NCBI RefSeq assembly: GCF_012396555.1
Contig: NZ_JAAXPS010000004.1
Span: 183,194 to 247,193 of the forward strand
Source: Facklamia miroungae
GTDB taxonomy: Bacteria > Bacillota > Bacilli > Lactobacillales > Aerococcaceae
DNA: 64,000 nucleotides
Direction: 5' to 3'
A model generated the notes under the pieces. It was not told where the DNA came from. It searched no databases and worked only from the letters and a program-made list of their open reading frames with translations. Position numbers and translations under genes: made by a program. Below, one piece after another: positions 62,569-64,000 of the stretch (position 1 is its first letter; every line of letters starts with the position of its first letter).

Positions 62569-63717
62569 TTAGTTTTTTAAAACCAGCTGACTTAAGTAAG
62601 CATCTGAAAAGAAAGTAGAGTCAAGGTGTTCTGCGACGGAAATTAAAGTTTGTGAAAAGTCAGTGAATAGTTCTTTAGCTACTAAGGGGTCAAGCGGATT
62701 AGATTCTGCGGTACTTTGGTTGCGTTCATTCGCTAAATCAATTTCTTTTTCACTAATTTTCTGAGGATGAACAAGTAAAGCTAAAATCCAAACTTTTATA
62801 AAATTCAAGTCTTCCAAACTAATACCAAACGGCTGAAAAGGATTCAGATCAAAGTTTCTAAATTCTAAATAGGAGATACCTGATGAAAGCATTTTTCGAT
62901 TAGGTTTTGCTCCACGCATTCTGACATCACGGTAAAGTTCTTTTTCAAAATGTAATAAATCTTGAGAAATTAACTGTTCAATATCAGTAATATATTGCTC
63001 TAAGTTAGTGTAGGAAACGGATACGGCTTGACTATTGCGATATCCATATCTACTTTGGCGAACAGATTTCATAGCTTGCTTGTGCGGTTTACCATATAGA
63101 AGTGTCTCATAATCCTCAGCATAAAAAGGGGTCGCTCCTAATAGATAGGTCAATACCCAACGATAATAAAGATATTTACGTGTTAAGTCCATATAAACAT
63201 TATTTCGAGTTAATATTGGATGAAGATCTTCTTGTTGAATTTTGTTCATCAATAGTTGATTATTTATCTGAAAATTGTAGTGAATACCTGATAATAACTG
63301 TACCTTTTTACCATAAAAAGAAATGAGATATTTACGATAATTATAATCATCTTGATTGTCTAACTGTGCACTTTGAATTTGATTGATATTCGAAAGTAGT
63401 GGCGGCATACTATAAGGCCAGAGCGTTTCTAATCGATCTGAGGCTGAAAGTTCCGATTGGACAATTTGATGGAGACCAGCGAGCCAATCAATGACTTTCT
63501 GATTACAAGTAAAGGGTGGGGTTATCAACTCTAATTGGCTTTCAGAAAAATCAGTTTGTAGGTAAGGATGGAACGATCGATTTCCCCAGTCTTTTGGATG
63601 GTCAGATACAGCGACAAATCCGGTAGAATTAATTCGAATTGTTTCACGTTCGATACCGACCGTCGAATCCCAAAGAAATGGCAAATCAGATAATGAAAAT
63701 TGAATAAAATTATTCAT
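62569..63717 (-). CDS. gshF: GshF first part: gamma-glutamylcysteine ligase domain
   Basis: The 382 residues form the glutamate-cysteine ligase half of the bifunctional glutathione enzyme: GIERETIRINSTGF, TDFSESQLELITPP, LLSGIHYNFQ, RWVLTYLLGATPF, SYLEFRNFDLNPF. The frame runs into TAA 62571-62569 immediately after the heptamer A AAA AAC. A -1 shift at this heptamer restores the frame of the ATP-grasp half. AGAGGAG lies 7 bases before the ATG. It diverges from the rRNA-type promoters to the right. Confidence 0.88.
   Translation of the reverse strand: MNNFIQFSLSDLPFLWDSTVGIERETIRINSTGFVAVSDHPKDWGNRSFHPYLQTDFSESQLELITPPFTCNQKVIDWLAGLHQIVQSELSASDRLETLWPYSMPPLLSNINQIQSAQLDNQDDYNYRKYLISFYGKKVQLLSGIHYNFQINNQLLMNKIQQEDLHPILTRNNVYMDLTRKYLYYRWVLTYLLGATPFYAEDYETLLYGKPHKQAMKSVRQSRYGYRNSQAVSVSYTNLEQYITDIEQLISQDLLHFEKELYRDVRMRGAKPNRKMLSSGISYLEFRNFDLNPFQPFGISLEDLNFIKVWILALLVHPQKISEKEIDLANERNQSTAESNPLDPLVAKELFTDFSQTLISVAEHLDSTFFSDAYLSQLVLKN
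62572..62578 (-). other. gshF: A AAA AAC heptamer at the gshF frame break
   Basis: On the minus strand the zero frame reads TTA AAA AAC TAA. Slipping back one base gives AAA AAA CTA and the frame of the second half. The heptamer is the X XXY YYZ type used for programmed -1 frameshifting, but it is also an A6 run prone to real or sequencing indels. No clear Shine-Dalgarno-like stimulator or strong downstream stem is visible; only GTTGGCCAAC lies nearby. Confidence 0.6.
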
Positions 63718-63748
63718 AAAAAATCTCCTCTAATATGAAGTAATTAAT

Positions 63749-63757
63749 ATTATAACA
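63749..63757 (-). promoter_or_regulatory. Extended -10 promoter of gshF
   Basis: On the minus strand TG-T-TATAAT (63757-63749), 32 bases before the gshF ATG. No clear -35 element is present. Confidence 0.5.
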
Positions 63758-63798
63758 AAGCGACAAGATAAAATGTAAAAAAAAGATCAAAAAGACTC

Positions 63799-63828
63799 TT
63801 GACTTAGAATAGATACCCATGCTATATT
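63799..63828 (+). promoter_or_regulatory. rRNA-operon-type promoter P1
   Basis: TTGACT (63799-63804), 18 bases, TATATT (63823-63828). It shares the CCATGCTA block before and into the -10 with P2. Confidence 0.65.
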
Positions 63829-63893
63829 ATTTCTTGTCGTCAAGAGCGACCAAAATGAAAGCAAAAGGAAGTTAAAAAAACTTCAAAAAAGGT

Positions 63894-63922
63894 TTGACAA
63901 AAAAAGCAAACCATGCTAGTAT
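63894..63922 (+). promoter_or_regulatory. rRNA-operon-type promoter P2 and leader start
   Basis: TTGACA (63894-63899), 17 bases, TAGTAT (63917-63922). It is followed to the end of the window by a leader-like sequence containing CATTGAAAACTGAACAAAG, the kind of antitermination/processing leader seen before 16S rRNA in Lactobacillales. The 16S gene itself would lie just past the right edge. Confidence 0.65.
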
Positions 63923-64000
63923 ATAGAAGTTGTCACTTATGACAGCGAAGCTCATTGAAAACTGAACAAAGACAAACACCAAAATGTGTAAGGGTCTATT

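Noticed and set aside
63102..63326. Plus-strand 74-codon frame inside gshF
   Set aside because: Antisense to conserved GshF sequence, with no ribosome site or homology.

Overview
The window looks like chromosomal DNA of a low-GC Gram-positive coccus of the order Lactobacillales, most likely an Aerococcaceae or Carnobacteriaceae relative. The reasons are the RNA polymerase delta subunit tail, fused GshF, AdcA/C/B zinc uptake, a PyrR attenuator, PurR, the comF competence locus, strong AGGAGG ribosome sites and AT-rich intergenic DNA. The family is an inference; no 16S rRNA gene is inside the window, but the right edge appears to stop in an rRNA operon leader. I see no insertion sequence, prophage, CRISPR array or tRNA gene. 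Nearly all of the sequence is vertically inherited housekeeping and transport genes.

Layout. 1-5.1 kb: end of rpoE, an orphan HEPN/Csm6-like protein, murA, rho and a zinc-ribbon membrane protein. 5.1-7.6 kb: DUF969-DUF979-pcp, a probable pyroglutamate scavenging operon. 7.6-12.4 kb (minus strand): amino-acid ABC transporter, AbgT transporter, and ribosomal protein L31 type B with a structured leader. 12.5-19.4 kb: Nudix hydrolase and PgeF, a TIM-barrel protein, transketolase, cardiolipin synthase and a zinc protease. 19.5-26.8 kb: dipeptidase PepD, sigma-54, a lipoprotein, uracil permease behind a PyrR attenuator, YugP-like protease and a membrane GTPase. 27-32.9 kb: adcACB zinc uptake, purR, glmU, prs. 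33-43.6 kb: exopolysaccharide sugar transferase, a secreted protein, pncB-nadE (NAD), tagO, the yvyE-degV-comFA-comFC locus and hpf. 43.8-49 kb: secA, prfB with its programmed frameshift, ftsEX. 49.2-56.2 kb: a complete phosphate regulon (phoPR, pstCAB, phoU, pstS). 56.3-61.3 kb: ywlG-like, coaBC, ecsAB and an M42 aminopeptidase. 61.4-64 kb: a gshF gene broken in two by a frameshift, then tandem rRNA-type promoters.

The most striking observation is pstS. Its single open frame carries a signal peptide, then the C-terminal half of a phosphate-binding protein, then an acidic tandem-repeat linker, then the N-terminal half. This is a natural circular permutation of PstS, and the protein also lacks a lipoprotein cysteine. 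Two PhoP-type direct-repeat boxes with identical geometry sit in front of pstC and pstS, so the permuted protein appears to be a regulated, working part of the phosphate system. Second-rank observations are the CARF-less HEPN protein between rpoE and murA, the gshF frameshift at an A AAA AAC heptamer, and substrate-binding proteins without lipoboxes.
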